From NCEH01 sp043195195 (lineage in GTDB: Bacteria; Pseudomonadota; Alphaproteobacteria; Rhizobiales; Xanthobacteraceae): DNA of 64,000 bases. The notes beneath the pieces are model-generated. The model ran no database searches. It was not told where the DNA came from and saw nothing but the letters and a program-made list of their open reading frames with translations. The DNA lies in contig NZ_JBAFWT010000009.1 of the NCBI RefSeq assembly GCF_043195195.1, forward strand, positions 89,871 to 153,870. The letters run 5' to 3'. A program made the position numbers and the translations under genes. Shown piece after piece: positions 1 to 7,403 of the stretch; the stretch's first letter is position 1, and each line of letters starts with the position of its first letter.

Positions 1-359
1 TTCCGCTCCAGGCGGAATGCGGGCCAGAAGAAGGGTTGCGCTTGCGTTTTCTTGGTTCCGAACTCGACCAGGTGCGGATAGCGCACCTTGGAATTGCCGG
101 CCGTGATGGCGACCTGATTTTCCGGAACCACATGCTGACCGCCCGGCTGGCTGTAAGGCGGCGTGCTCTGTCCCCCCGGCGTGACGGCGATGGAATCGAT
201 AAGGTCGCCACTATCGCGCGACGGCTCGGCAAGCTGGCGCATGGTGTCCGCCATGCGGTCGCCCGCCTTCAGCAGCGCCGGCTGCACCTCGGCAATCGCG
301 GCCTTAGTGGCACCGTCCAGCATGCGGTTGACGCGCGTGAGTTGGTTCGAGCGGGCCAT
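1..359 (-). CDS. HK97 gp10-like phage head-tail protein (3' end outside window)
   Basis: The reading frame starts with ATG at 359 and is still open at base 1, so only the first ~119 residues are present. It begins MARSNQLTRVNRMLDGATKA and continues with a GDRMADTMRQLAE segment and a KVRYPHLVEFGT segment followed by an aromatic-rich stretch (FFWPAF). The VEFGT...F.RPA-type ending is characteristic of the HK97-gp10 family, which joins head and tail or completes the neck. The stop codon of the gp6-like gene lies 2 bases upstream of this start, so the two genes form one transcription unit. The order capsid, (unknown), (HNH), gp6, gp10 agrees with HK97-like morphogenesis modules. Tail genes, if any, lie to the left of the window. 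Confidence 0.75.
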   Translation of the reverse strand, partial: MARSNQLTRVNRMLDGATKAAIAEVQPALLKAGDRMADTMRQLAEPSRDSGDLIDSIAVTPGGQSTPPYSQPGGQHVVPENQVAITAGNSKVRYPHLVEFGTKKTQAQPFFWPAFRLER

Positions 360-360
360 G

Positions 361-675
361 TCAGAATTCCCACTGCCGATAGGGGCCGACGAGCGCGAAG
401 AAGCCGAGCGGCGTCTCGTTCAGCGCCTGTGGGGTGGTGGCCTCCGGGTTTTCATAGAGGTGGCCGGCATACATCTTGAGCGCTTCCTTGAGCGCGTCGG
501 GCACAGCATCGGCGGTCTCGAAGCCGTCCAGCGGCCCGACATAGCCCTCAACGAAATCGCGCGCCGCTTCGAGCTTGTCGAAGAGCTTGCGATCGTCTTC
601 GTCCAAGGTGACGTTCAGGGCGTCCTTCAGGTCGGCGAGCGGCACAATATCGGTGGTTCGCAGCAGGTCAGCCAT
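361..675 (-). CDS. Phage head-tail connector (gp6-like)
   Basis: A 104-residue protein starting MADLLRTTDIVPLADLKDAL. It has the helical pattern of the phage gp6-like/YqbG head-tail connector family: an N-terminal LADLKDALNV segment, a DDRKLFDKLEAARDFVEGYVG helix, a central LKEALKMYAGHLYENPEA helix, and a C-terminal GFFALVGPYR that contributes the adaptor surface. Length (~100 aa) is normal for the family. Such proteins form a ring under the portal. The start overlaps the end of the HNH gene by 8 bases, showing translational coupling, and gp10 follows immediately. Family membership is inferred from the pattern and position, since members diverge strongly. Confidence 0.75.
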   Translation of the reverse strand: MADLLRTTDIVPLADLKDALNVTLDEDDRKLFDKLEAARDFVEGYVGPLDGFETADAVPDALKEALKMYAGHLYENPEATTPQALNETPLGFFALVGPYRQWEF

Positions 676-1000
676 GACGCTTCTCCTGGCTCTGCTTCCA
701 GCGATTGTGGCAGGGACCGCAGAGTGGCTGCCAATTGCTGCGGTTCCAGAACAGCTTCATGTCGCCGCGATGGGCCACCTTGTGGTCGACCACGGTGGCG
801 GGGGCGGAACACCGCGCGCATTTGGGGTGCGCCTCGAGGTAGGCGGCGCGCTCCAGGTCCCACTTGCTGTCATAGCCGCGCTCGCGTGCTGACGGGCGGC
901 GCGCATCAGCCTGGGCCTTGCGCTTGGCCTCGCAAGGGCAGCGCTCGCCGCTGGCGATCTTGTAGCCGCAACCGCAAATCCGAGGGGCACGCGTGGGCAT
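668..1000 (-). CDS. Phage HNH endonuclease
   Basis: A 110-residue protein with a Cys-rich N-terminus (CGCGYKIASGERCPC) that could bind zinc, followed by the HNH core: CARCSAPATVVDHKVAHRGD (CxxC plus the DH pair), NRSNWQPLC and CGPCHNRW (second CxxC and the final catalytic His). All expected HNH ligands and the catalytic DH are present. Phage HNH proteins next to head genes are often required for DNA packaging together with the large terminase subunit. The gene sits between an unknown head gene and gp6, a common position. The ATG at 1000 gives the usual length. Confidence 0.85.
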   Translation of the reverse strand: MPTRAPRICGCGYKIASGERCPCEAKRKAQADARRPSARERGYDSKWDLERAAYLEAHPKCARCSAPATVVDHKVAHRGDMKLFWNRSNWQPLCGPCHNRWKQSQEKRHG

Positions 1001-1216
1001 GGTCGGTTCAATCCTTCGGGGTTGGAAGGGAGGGGCCAGCGCACGGCGTGACCCCTCCAGGTGAGCCCTTGGCCGGCAAGGTGCCCGGCTGGTGCTCGCG
1101 ACCTCGTCCGCCTTGACCCCTCCAAATGACGGCTTTCGCCAGGGCGCCAGGGAGGCGGACTTCTCGATGTTGGACGGGCCGCTACGCGTCCTCAGGAAAT
1201 GGCGCCCTCAACTCGA

Positions 1217-1645
1217 TCAGGCGACCGGACGGGTGCGCGCGTGGCCCTTGACCACCAGCGCGCTCAAGGCGGTGCCGGTGCCGTGGGTGCCGCCGAAGTC
1301 CGCCAGAAGCTTCAGGAACCGCTTGTTCCCGATGTAGCCGAGCCGGTGGACGGTGGAGGCCGCGTGCGCCGTCTTGAACGCCTGGACGATGCCGCTGCTC
1401 ACGCCCGTGACGCCGATCAGATCGGCATCGGTGACGGCCACATAGGAGGCGTCATCGTCGGAATGCGTGAGCACGAATTCCAGCTTGTTCGTGCCGGTGA
1501 AGGTGATGCCGCCGGCGCCGACGTGGATGACGATCTCCGCGGCGTCGAAGCCGAGAAGGTCGATGGCCGCCGGCGTGTTATCTGCGGCATAGACGTCGGG
1601 CGGAATCGCTTCCACGACGCCGAGGTTATTGTGCAGGTCGCGCAT
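1217..1645 (-). CDS. Phage structural protein of unknown function
   Basis: A 142-residue protein lying 12 bases downstream of the capsid gene, beginning MRDLHNNLGVVEAIPPDVYA. It contains AADNTPAAIDLLGFDAAEIVIHVG, predicted beta-rich segments (GITFTGTNKLEFVLTHSDDD) and a HGTGTALSALVVKGHARTRP ending. No transmembrane segment or signal peptide is seen. The position right after the HK97 capsid and the beta-rich composition suggest a head decoration or capsid-associated protein, but I do not recognise a named family. The 215-base gap to the HNH gene (1001-1216) contains no obvious gene. It is clearly part of the phage operon by orientation and spacing. Confidence 0.6.
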   Translation of the reverse strand: MRDLHNNLGVVEAIPPDVYAADNTPAAIDLLGFDAAEIVIHVGAGGITFTGTNKLEFVLTHSDDDASYVAVTDADLIGVTGVSSGIVQAFKTAHAASTVHRLGYIGNKRFLKLLADFGGTHGTGTALSALVVKGHARTRPVA

Positions 1646-1657
1646 GTTTTGGGTTCC

Positions 1658-2824
1658 TCAGCTCACAGCCATCTTGAGCTTGCGCAGCGCCTTCGGCTGC
1701 ACCACGCCCGCGCCGACGCGGCGGGTGGCGTGAATGCGGGTGATGCCGTTGGTGGCGAGCAAGTAGGGGTTCACCAGGATCGACAGGGCCACGCGGTCCA
1801 CGATCCGATAGGCGGTGGCGAAGTCCCCGAACAGGATGGGGAAGGTGCCGGACACCACGTCGGGCATGTCCACCGCTTCCACCACCGGCCGGCCGAGGAT
1901 GGTCTCGGGCTGGCCTGCCTGGAACGACGGTTGCCAGAGGTAATTGCCCTGCCCATCCTTCAGCTTGCGGATGGTGGCGAGGGTGGTGCCGTTGAGCAGC
2001 CAAGAGCCACGATTCCGATAGGCGGCGGGAAGCGCGTACATCAGGTTGATGAGCGCATCGGTGGAAAGGTTCGTGGCATGGCCGTTGGCTAGATCCAGCA
2101 CGTCCGGATCGGTGAGGATGCCCATGGGCTCCAAAACGCCGCCACCCTTCACGAAGGAGGCGCCTTCCTTCTGTCCGAAGTCCTCAGCCAGTGCGAGGCG
2201 CACTTCCGCCTCGGCCGCGCCCGCGCTGTCGGCGAGGAGCTGATTGGAGATGTCCACGAAGGTGTTCACCTCGCGCATCGGGATTTCAAGCTGACCGAAG
2301 CCCGGCTCGGAGCCCTCCTGCGCCTGCGCCTCGCCCTTCCACTTGGCATTCGTGATGCCGGTGCGCTTAGGATAGGTGACGGAAGGCGAGCCGGTCGTGC
2401 GGACACTGGCGATGGCGCGGATGGGCGAGAACTCCACGATGTCGCGGATCATCTCCGTGGACATCTCGGCCGGCGCCAGATAGCCGCCGCCGGGATCGCT
2501 GGAGACGGTGAGCGTCTTCAGTTCGACTTCCGGGGTGCCCTGCTCGCCACGCCGCAGATAGGTCGCGAACGCCTTGCGCTCTTCGCTCGGCTCCTTCGAA
2601 TCGTCGCTGCCGGCGCCGGGGCGGTTCAGCTTGGCCTCGATCTTGTCGAGACGGGTGGTGAGCTGTTCGGTGCCGCCGGCTTTCGCCTCCACCTTGTCGA
2701 GACGACCGACCACTTCGCCCTTGAAGGCCTCCAGGGCCTGGATGACGACGGCGGCGGGATCATCGCCTTCGCCCTTGAATTCGATGGCGCCAAGCGGCGC
2801 CTGCGCAACGTGAAGCATGTTCAC
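1658..2824 (-). CDS. HK97-family phage major capsid protein
   Basis: A 388-residue protein. Residues ~20-80 form a predicted coiled coil (LDKVEAKAGG, LDKIEAKLN), the scaffold-like delta domain. Then comes the typical mature start around residue 95-120 (EERKAFATYLRRGEQ, LTVSSDPGGGYLAPAEMST) and the HK97-fold body with ITNAKWKGEAQAQEGSEPGFGQLEI, ISNQLLADS and WLLNGTTLATIRKLKD. This order (coiled coil, GGYLAP, E-loop, KWKGE) is diagnostic of HK97-fold capsids. Cleavage by the neighbouring protease would remove the coiled coil. The GTG at 2824 overlaps the protease stop (GTGA); an ATG two codons downstream (2818) is the alternative start. Confidence 0.95.
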   Translation of the reverse strand: MNMLHVAQAPLGAIEFKGEGDDPAAVVIQALEAFKGEVVGRLDKVEAKAGGTEQLTTRLDKIEAKLNRPGAGSDDSKEPSEERKAFATYLRRGEQGTPEVELKTLTVSSDPGGGYLAPAEMSTEMIRDIVEFSPIRAIASVRTTGSPSVTYPKRTGITNAKWKGEAQAQEGSEPGFGQLEIPMREVNTFVDISNQLLADSAGAAEAEVRLALAEDFGQKEGASFVKGGGVLEPMGILTDPDVLDLANGHATNLSTDALINLMYALPAAYRNRGSWLLNGTTLATIRKLKDGQGNYLWQPSFQAGQPETILGRPVVEAVDMPDVVSGTFPILFGDFATAYRIVDRVALSILVNPYLLATNGITRIHATRRVGAGVVQPKALRKLKMAVS

Positions 2825-3321
2825 CTCTTGGAAAGCGCCATGGCGGCGCGGTTGATGGCCTCGGCAATGGCGAGGGCATGGGTCGCAGTCTTGGCACTCG
2901 TCACGCGGGCGCCGGGGTGCATGGGGATGGTGACCAGCGAAACTTCGAGAAGGTCGAGGGCCAGGATGGTGCGGCCGCCCTTGCGTGGCGCGGCCTTGCG
3001 GGTGACGAAGCCGATGGAGAGGCCGCCCACGGCGCCGGAACGCACCAGGGCGCGGACCTCGCGGGCGCGGGCCACGTCATCCACCAGGAGCCGCCCCTTC
3101 AGCCGCAGGCCATCGGTGGCCTCAGCCGCTTCGGTCCAGGCGCCAACGGGGTCGCTCGGGTCATGGCCGAACAGCATGGGGAGGGGCAGGCGCGCGTCTG
3201 CGAAGGCGCCCTTCTCGATCATATCGCCGACGCGATCCGGCGCGCCGAAGGGCCAGGCCAGACCTTCGATGGCGCCGGCATCGTCCACCAGAATCTTGGT
3301 TTCGAGGAAGAGATGTTCCAT
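2821..3321 (-). CDS. HK97-family prohead protease
   Basis: A 166-residue protein from ATG 3321. The N-terminal half has DAGAIEGLAWPFGAPDRVGDMIEKGAFAD, then the catalytic His in MLFGHDPSDPVGAW, and the Ser region GAVGGLSIGFVTRK followed by LLEVSLVTIPMHPGARV. These are the hallmarks of the U35/HK97 gp4 maturation proteases, which cleave the capsid delta domain during assembly. The start codon overlaps the portal stop by one base (TGATG), so this start is preferred over longer in-frame versions lying inside portal sequence. The stop overlaps the capsid GTG start, giving a tightly coupled portal-protease-capsid unit. Confidence 0.93.
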   Translation of the reverse strand: MEHLFLETKILVDDAGAIEGLAWPFGAPDRVGDMIEKGAFADARLPLPMLFGHDPSDPVGAWTEAAEATDGLRLKGRLLVDDVARAREVRALVRSGAVGGLSIGFVTRKAAPRKGGRTILALDLLEVSLVTIPMHPGARVTSAKTATHALAIAEAINRAAMALSKR

Positions 3322-4508
3322 CACGCGGCCTGCTGCTGGTCGGGGCCGGGCGAAGCGGCGGAGCTGGTGGTGTTGGGATTTTCGAAGCGCTCGCCGCCGG
3401 CATAGGGCGGGCGGTTCTCCATCGCGCGCGCCTCGTTCGGGTTGAGCACGCGGGAGGCAATGAGCTTCTGATAGGCGTCGGCGCGGCTCGCAAGATCCGC
3501 GCGCAACAGATCGTCGACCAGGAATTCGGCGAGGTATTCGCCGCGCTCTTCCGGGGTGAAGCAGGCGCGGCGGATGGCGCCGGTCCACACCTCCAGCCAG
3601 GGCAGGAGGGAATAGGTCAGGAATTCCTGTCCCATGTCGCCGACATTCGACCAGGTGGCGCGGCCAAGCTCATAGAGCATGTGCGGCGGGACGCGGAAGG
3701 CGCGCGCGACCTCAAGAATCTGAAACTGCCGCAGCTCCAGATATTGAGCGTCCACGCTGGTGAGCGTGAGCTGCGTGTAAGTCGCCTCGTTGCCGACGAT
3801 GGCGGTGCCGCCGGACTTGCCCGGGCCGTGGGCCAGGAGCCAAGCTTCGCGGATCTTCCTGATTGTTTCCGGGTCGGCCCTGTCTTTCAAGGACAGGATA
3901 CCGCTCGGGCGGGCACCGTTGCCGAAAAGGCGAGCGCCGTGTTGCTCCATCACAAGAGCAAAGCCGATGGCCTCGCGCGCGGTGGTGAGCGGCGCCACAC
4001 CACCAGGCGACCGAATGTGAAGCACGTTCGCACGCGCCAGCGGCGCGCCACCGAGGCGATAAGTCGGCTCGCCCGTGTCAGCATAATCCACGGATACCTT
4101 GGCGGGATCGAGCCGCAGGATCTCCACCGGTCGGCCCGCGACGCGGTTCACGAAGGCGATGCCGCCCTTGTCGTGGGCAAGAGCATCGATGGTGAGCTGA
4201 AGCTTCAGGTCGTAGGCGGACTGCCAGTCGTTGGCATCATCGTGGAGGAGCCCATAGGCCGGATGATCGCCCGCACGTTCCTTCGAACCATCCGTACCGC
4301 GCCGGTAAACGATGATCGGCAGTGTCGCCACAGCCTCGGAGATGATGCGGATGGCGCAGGCGGTCGCTGGGTGACGCATGGCCGTGCTGGTTGAAACCGA
4401 AACGCCCGCCGCGGTGGGCTGGGAGCCGAACAGCTCAAGCAGCACCGCGTCAGGCGAAGCTAGAGACTTTTTGGTAAAGCCGAGGTAGGAGGCGATCTGA
4501 TCCAGCAT
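3321..4508 (-). CDS. HK97-family phage portal protein
   Basis: A 395-residue protein. It shows the typical N-terminal segment (SVSTSTAMRHPATACAIRII), GDHPAYGLLHDDANDWQSAY, the ALAHDKGGIAFVNRVAGRPVEIL region, and the conserved C-terminal LEVARAFRVPPHMLYELGRATWSNVGDMGQEF followed by SLLPWLEVWTGAIRRACFTPEER. The portal forms the dodecameric DNA entry channel of the head. The final ~25 residues are low complexity (NTTSSAASPGPDQQQAA). Length is normal. In most phages the large terminase gene precedes the portal; here the sequence upstream holds only short genes, so the terminase is missing from its expected place. Confidence 0.95.
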   Translation of the reverse strand: MLDQIASYLGFTKKSLASPDAVLLELFGSQPTAAGVSVSTSTAMRHPATACAIRIISEAVATLPIIVYRRGTDGSKERAGDHPAYGLLHDDANDWQSAYDLKLQLTIDALAHDKGGIAFVNRVAGRPVEILRLDPAKVSVDYADTGEPTYRLGGAPLARANVLHIRSPGGVAPLTTAREAIGFALVMEQHGARLFGNGARPSGILSLKDRADPETIRKIREAWLLAHGPGKSGGTAIVGNEATYTQLTLTSVDAQYLELRQFQILEVARAFRVPPHMLYELGRATWSNVGDMGQEFLTYSLLPWLEVWTGAIRRACFTPEERGEYLAEFLVDDLLRADLASRADAYQKLIASRVLNPNEARAMENRPPYAGGERFENPNTTSSAASPGPDQQQAA

Positions 4509-4591
4509 GCCAGAATGTATGCTGGCGTCGGACTCGGAGTGTAAAGAGCGAGTCCCGAATGCTCTTGGGCTTTCTCGGATATTCTAAGTTT

Positions 4592-4825
4592 CTAGACGCG
4601 GGAGTTCTTCTGCTCCTGCGCCTTAATCCAGTCCAGAAGAACAGATTTGCGTGCACAGAGCATGCTTCCAAGACGGAAAAACGGGATGCGCTGAATGGCA
4701 ACGAGATAATAGACTTTGCTAGCGGGTACGTCCAAGAATTCGGCTATCGCATGGGCGCCCATCAGCACGTCACCCGCAAGCGCTGGTGATTTGGTGGGTT
4801 GGCCACGGTACGCTGCGTCAGTCAT
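4592..4825 (-). CDS. AlpA/excisionase-like helix-turn-helix protein
   Basis: A 77-residue protein from ATG 4825 (MTDAAYRGQPTKSP). Residues ~18-70 (LMGAHAIAEFLDVPASKVYYLVAIQRIPFFRLGSMLCARKSVLLDWIKAQE) match the HTH_17/MerR-like fold of excisionase and AlpA regulators: a helix-turn-helix (AIAEFLDVPASKVYYLV), then a wing with IPFFRLG and a terminal helix. A longer version from 4873 exists but starts with a basic stretch lacking homology. The related Nu1 (small terminase) DNA-binding domain has the same fold, so a packaging role is possible; the length fits a stand-alone regulator better. It lies 83 bases upstream of the portal gene on the same strand. Confidence 0.65.
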   Translation of the reverse strand: MTDAAYRGQPTKSPALAGDVLMGAHAIAEFLDVPASKVYYLVAIQRIPFFRLGSMLCARKSVLLDWIKAQEQKNSRV

Positions 4826-4891
4826 GTGTTGGCTCCAGGGGATGCGGAGTTGCCGACGGCGGCGCGCCAGCAACTCCTGCTCAAGACCCAG

Positions 4892-5101
4892 TTAGCTCGC
4901 GTCGAGCTTCTCACGGAATGCGATCGAGTCTTTGACGGCCCGGATCGCATTCCCGAACAGAACGATACGGTGCAGATCTTGATCTGCATAGCCATCGTTG
5001 AGCTTGAAAGCAAGATCGTCGATGATCTGGATTTGCTTGTGCTCGAGCGCATCAACAAATGCGTTTAATTCTTCTATTTCATCTTTATATTTTCTGGTCA
5101 T
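4892..5101 (-). CDS. Small phage protein, function unknown
   Basis: ATG at 5101 (MTRKYKDEIEELNAFVDALE) gives 69 residues. A GGAG-type ribosome binding site precedes this ATG (GGAGAACGGAA-ATG), so it is preferred to the in-frame GTG at 5194, which would overlap the S24-like gene and add 31 residues. The protein is predicted to be mostly helical, charged and soluble (KHQIQIIDDLAFKLNDGYADQDLHRIVLFGNAIRAVKDSIAFREKL-like composition). I do not recognise a family. It lies in the phage block and has lower GC than the bacterial genes to the right. Confidence 0.5.
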   Translation of the reverse strand: MTRKYKDEIEELNAFVDALEHKQIQIIDDLAFKLNDGYADQDLHRIVLFGNAIRAVKDSIAFREKLDAS

Positions 5102-5150
5102 TTCCGTTCTCCATATTTTGTGAGTCCAGCCCACCTTGTCGCCGGAATTG

Positions 5151-5534
5151 TCAGGACGCCATGTACAGTCTGCAGGATGGATCGGTTCGCTCACCCCACT
5201 GTGCGGCCCGGTGCACCGTCAGGACCCGATCCGCCGGAAAGCGCAGGATCGCATCGTGGCCGACCGGCGGGTTGATCTGCTCGAGGACAAGCTCCTTGGA
5301 GGTTTTCGAGATGAATTTTTTGACGTAGGTGAGGATCGAGTCGCCCTCTCCAAGGAGACGGACCACCACCAAATTTCCTGTTTCGACTTCTGCAGAACGA
5401 TCGCGAACCCAAACGAACTCTCCAAGTTCAACCTTCGGATCCATGGTGTGCGTCACCATCTCGACTTCGTAGGATTCTTTCATCACGTGGTCATATTGAA
5501 AGCCAAACCAGCGCTTTTCGGTCTTGTTGAGCAT
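5151..5534 (-). CDS. S24/LexA-like beta-barrel protein, probably catalytically inactive
   Basis: A 127-residue protein from ATG 5534 (MLNKTEKRWFGFQYDHVMKE), preceded by AAGGA about 9 bases upstream. The middle resembles the C-terminal domain of S24 repressors: LGEFVWVRDRSAEVETGNLVVVRLLGEG, then ILTYVKKFISKTSKELVLEQINP. Classical LexA/CI proteins have an N-terminal HTH and a Ser/Lys dyad; neither the HTH nor a clear catalytic Ser is seen here, so this may be a truncated repressor or a partner of one. It lies closest to the attachment site, where lysogeny-control genes are often found. The start at 5588 is less likely because it lacks a ribosome binding site. Confidence 0.5.
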   Translation of the reverse strand: MLNKTEKRWFGFQYDHVMKESYEVEMVTHTMDPKVELGEFVWVRDRSAEVETGNLVVVRLLGEGDSILTYVKKFISKTSKELVLEQINPPVGHDAILRFPADRVLTVHRAAQWGERTDPSCRLYMAS

Positions 5535-5600
5535 CTGATGTTCCTTTGTCTGTTTGTGGGTGATTCTGTTGATTCTAATCATCCGCACTCTTGCTGTGGT

Positions 5601-5743
5601 CAGGCTGTTGGTGAGGAAAGCAGAGCGGACACACTTCGCCCGTCGTGGACAAAGTGTGTCGCGAAACAGGCTGTCGGAGCCGGTCCTTCGCTTCCACAGC
5701 GGATCCGTGAGTTCCTGTCGGGGGGCCGGGGTCAGGCTGTCGG
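5601..5743 (+). repeat. Three 11-base direct repeats at 66-base spacing
   Basis: CAGGCTGTTGG at 5601, CAGGCTGTCGG at 5667 and CAGGCTGTCGG at 5733. The start-to-start distance is exactly 66 in both intervals, while the sequence between copies is unrelated. They lie upstream of the S24-like gene and next to the attachment site. They could be binding sites for a phage regulator or recombination accessory protein; chance is possible. Confidence 0.45.
5628..5660. promoter_or_regulatory. Inverted repeat upstream of the S24-like gene
   Basis: GACACACTT (5628-5636) is matched by its reverse complement AAGTGTGTC (5652-5660) with a 15-base spacer. It lies about 95 bases upstream of the S24-like start codon. 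The spacing suits either a dimeric repressor operator or a hairpin; no T-run follows, so an intrinsic terminator is less likely. Confidence 0.4.
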
Positions 5744-5945
5744 CCCACTCACGTCTTCATCCTGGCGGCGGGGGCAGCGCAGCCGATCCGCCGACCGCGC
5801 GCCCCGTGCTGGCGCAACTGCCCAGCGTCCTGCCCGCAGCGTGCCGGCCCCATTCCAAGGCCAACTCGACACTGCGAAGCTTCATTTTGCCGGTGCCCTC
5901 CGGCTTGTTCCACGCGGGTCATGTTCCCCGAGATCGTCCCTATAA

Positions 5946-5968
5946 GCGGGCTGGCTATATCAGCCCGC
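5946..5968. terminator. Short GC-rich hairpin
   Basis: GCGGGCTG (5946-5953) and CAGCCCGC (5961-5968) form a perfect 8-bp stem with a 7-base loop. There is no T-run on either side, so function as a terminator is only possible. It lies in the gene-free stretch at the element end. Confidence 0.3.
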
Positions 5969-6214
5969 GAGCGTCGTCATGGGGACCAGCCAGCGGCGCC
6001 CGAGCGCCATTGGCCGGTGCGCACGCTGATGCCCGCGGGATCCGCGTTCTCCTTCATTCTGAGGAGACGGTCCGCAGCATCAGGCGCGCGTCACCTCCTT
6101 CCGGAAGAGAGCCTGGGCATCGAAAGAGTTTGCAAATGGGGTGCTAAGCCATTGACCGTTGATAGGGTGATCTGGGGCCGGTTTGTAAAAATAACGAGGC
6201 GCGGTATATTTCGC

Positions 6215-6266
6215 GGTCAGCCTACGAATCTGGGGGTCAGGAGTTCGAATCTCTTCGGGCGCGCCA
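6215..6266 (+). other. 3' fragment of tRNA-Arg(ACG): phage attachment site (att)
   Basis: The plus strand holds an anticodon-arm remnant with CTACGAA (anticodon ACG), a variable loop, a T-arm (AGGAG-TTCGAAT-CTCTT), the 3' acceptor strand CGGGCGC, discriminator G and encoded CCA (6264-6266), followed by a T-run. The 5' half (acceptor strand and D-arm) is absent: the bases before 6215 do not fold as a tRNA. Integrases that target a tRNA gene leave an intact tRNA at one element end and a 3' fragment at the other. The orientation implies that the intact tRNA-Arg lies at the far left end, beyond the window, and that all phage genes here lie inside the element. Confidence 0.85.
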
Positions 6267-6355
6267 TTTTTTCTAGGGGTTAGCGGTAGATCAGGGAAAG
6301 ATGTTCCCCATCTCGCGCCCATCGTCTCCCTCTCGATCCAGCCCCATCTGACTGT

Positions 6356-7360
6356 TCAGGCGCGCGCGGCGCGTACCGGGGACGCCGGGCCGGCCATCAT
6401 GCGGGCGCTGTGCCATTGGCCGGTTTCGATCAGCCCGGCCGCGATCTGCCGCACCAGATCCTTCACGCAAAGCGCCGCATAGCTCGGAGGCCGCGAGGCG
6501 GTATGGCAGATGGCGAGGCGACGGTTCATCGTCGCCTCCTCGAAGCTGGTGCAAATGGTGCGGGTCCGGCCCAGCGCGCTGATCCAGCCGGCGGGAAGAA
6601 TGGCGGCGCCAATGCCTGCCTCCACGCATTGGGGGATCATGCTGAAGGTCTCGATCTCGCGCACGGCCCCCAGCCTCAGGGCGCGGCGGGCGAAGCGCTC
6701 CTCCACCATGGTCCGCAGTTGTCCCTTCGCCAGGATCAGCGGCCGGTCGACCACGTCTTCGAGCCGGACGGCTTCGGTCGGCGATGCCGCGCCTTGGCTG
6801 GAGCGCACCAGCAGGAACTCTTCCTCCACCAAGTCATGGGCGTGGATGGCGGGATTGAGATTGCCTTCGCGGACCATGATGCCCACGTCGATGGAATTCG
6901 ACATGAGATGCACGGCGATGCTGCAACTGTGCGCCTCCACGATCTGAAGCTCGATCGCCGGAAACCGGACCAGGGTCTCGCGCAGCAGCGGCGCGGCGAG
7001 GATGAGATTGACGCTGTAGGGAATGCCGATCGTGACGCTGCCGGTGGGCTCCTCCAGGGAGCCCTGGATCTCGGAGCGGGCCATCTCCAATTGATGGAAC
7101 ACGATCTTGCAGTGCGCATAGAGCTTCTCGCCCGCGCGCGTGGGGCGCACGCCCTTGGAGGACCGCTCCAGCAGCGACGTGCGCAGGTCGAATTCCAGGC
7201 ATCGGATGCTCTTGCTCAAGGCAGGCTGGGCGACGCGCAATTCCGCCGACGCCCGCGAGATGCTGCCCAGTTCGACGATGCGCGCGAAATAATGAAGCTT
7301 CCGCAGGTCGAACCTTTCGCTTCTGAAGGCGACCACGGATGGCCGGAACGAAGCATTCAT
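6356..7360 (-). CDS. LysR-family transcriptional regulator
   Basis: A 334-residue protein from ATG 7360. The N-terminal HTH is typical: FDLRKLHYFARIVELGSISR, then AELRVAQPALSKSIRCLEFDL and LLERSSKGVRPTRAGEKLY. The effector domain begins near residue 105 (GSVTIGIPYSVNLILAAPLL). It is divergently transcribed from the family III CoA-transferase gene, with a 172-base shared control region containing a TACCG-N12-CGGTA box. LysR proteins normally activate the divergent gene in response to a pathway intermediate, so the CoA-transferase is the likely target. Upstream in-frame starts are possible but would extend into the control region. Confidence 0.93.
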   Translation of the reverse strand: MNASFRPSVVAFRSERFDLRKLHYFARIVELGSISRASAELRVAQPALSKSIRCLEFDLRTSLLERSSKGVRPTRAGEKLYAHCKIVFHQLEMARSEIQGSLEEPTGSVTIGIPYSVNLILAAPLLRETLVRFPAIELQIVEAHSCSIAVHLMSNSIDVGIMVREGNLNPAIHAHDLVEEEFLLVRSSQGAASPTEAVRLEDVVDRPLILAKGQLRTMVEERFARRALRLGAVREIETFSMIPQCVEAGIGAAILPAGWISALGRTRTICTSFEEATMNRRLAICHTASRPPSYAALCVKDLVRQIAAGLIETGQWHSARMMAGPASPVRAARA

Positions 7361-7381
7361 CTTGGGGTCCTCCTCCAACCA

Positions 7382-7403
7382 TACCGGGGGGATATATGCG
7401 GTA
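7382..7403. promoter_or_regulatory. Probable LysR-binding box
   Basis: TACCG (7382-7386) and CGGTA (7399-7403) form an inverted repeat with a 12-base spacer, containing the T-N11-A type arrangement recognised by LysR proteins. It lies 21 bases upstream of the regulator start and 129 bases upstream of the CoA-transferase start, as expected for an autoregulated divergent promoter. Confidence 0.55.

Larger units (their letters stand above)
5535..6214. other. Gene-free stretch between phage genes and attachment site
   Basis: About 680 bases without a supportable gene. It contains three copies of an 11-base word at exact 66-base spacing, two inverted repeats (5628-5660 and 5946-5968) and GC-rich unstructured sequence. 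Open frames across it have no recognisable protein signal. A short minus-strand frame (6080-6322) encodes EEIRTPDPQIRRL, the familiar false translation of a tRNA 3' end, and is not a gene. Confidence 0.6.

Noticed and set aside
5601..5743. CRISPR-like array (regular 66-base repeats)
   Set aside because: The repeat word is only 11 bases, there are only three copies, and no cas genes are nearby; reported as direct repeats instead.
6080..6322. Open frame encoding EEIRTPDPQIRRL on the minus strand
   Set aside because: This is the usual false translation of a tRNA 3' end with its flank; it has no ribosome binding site and overlaps the att site.
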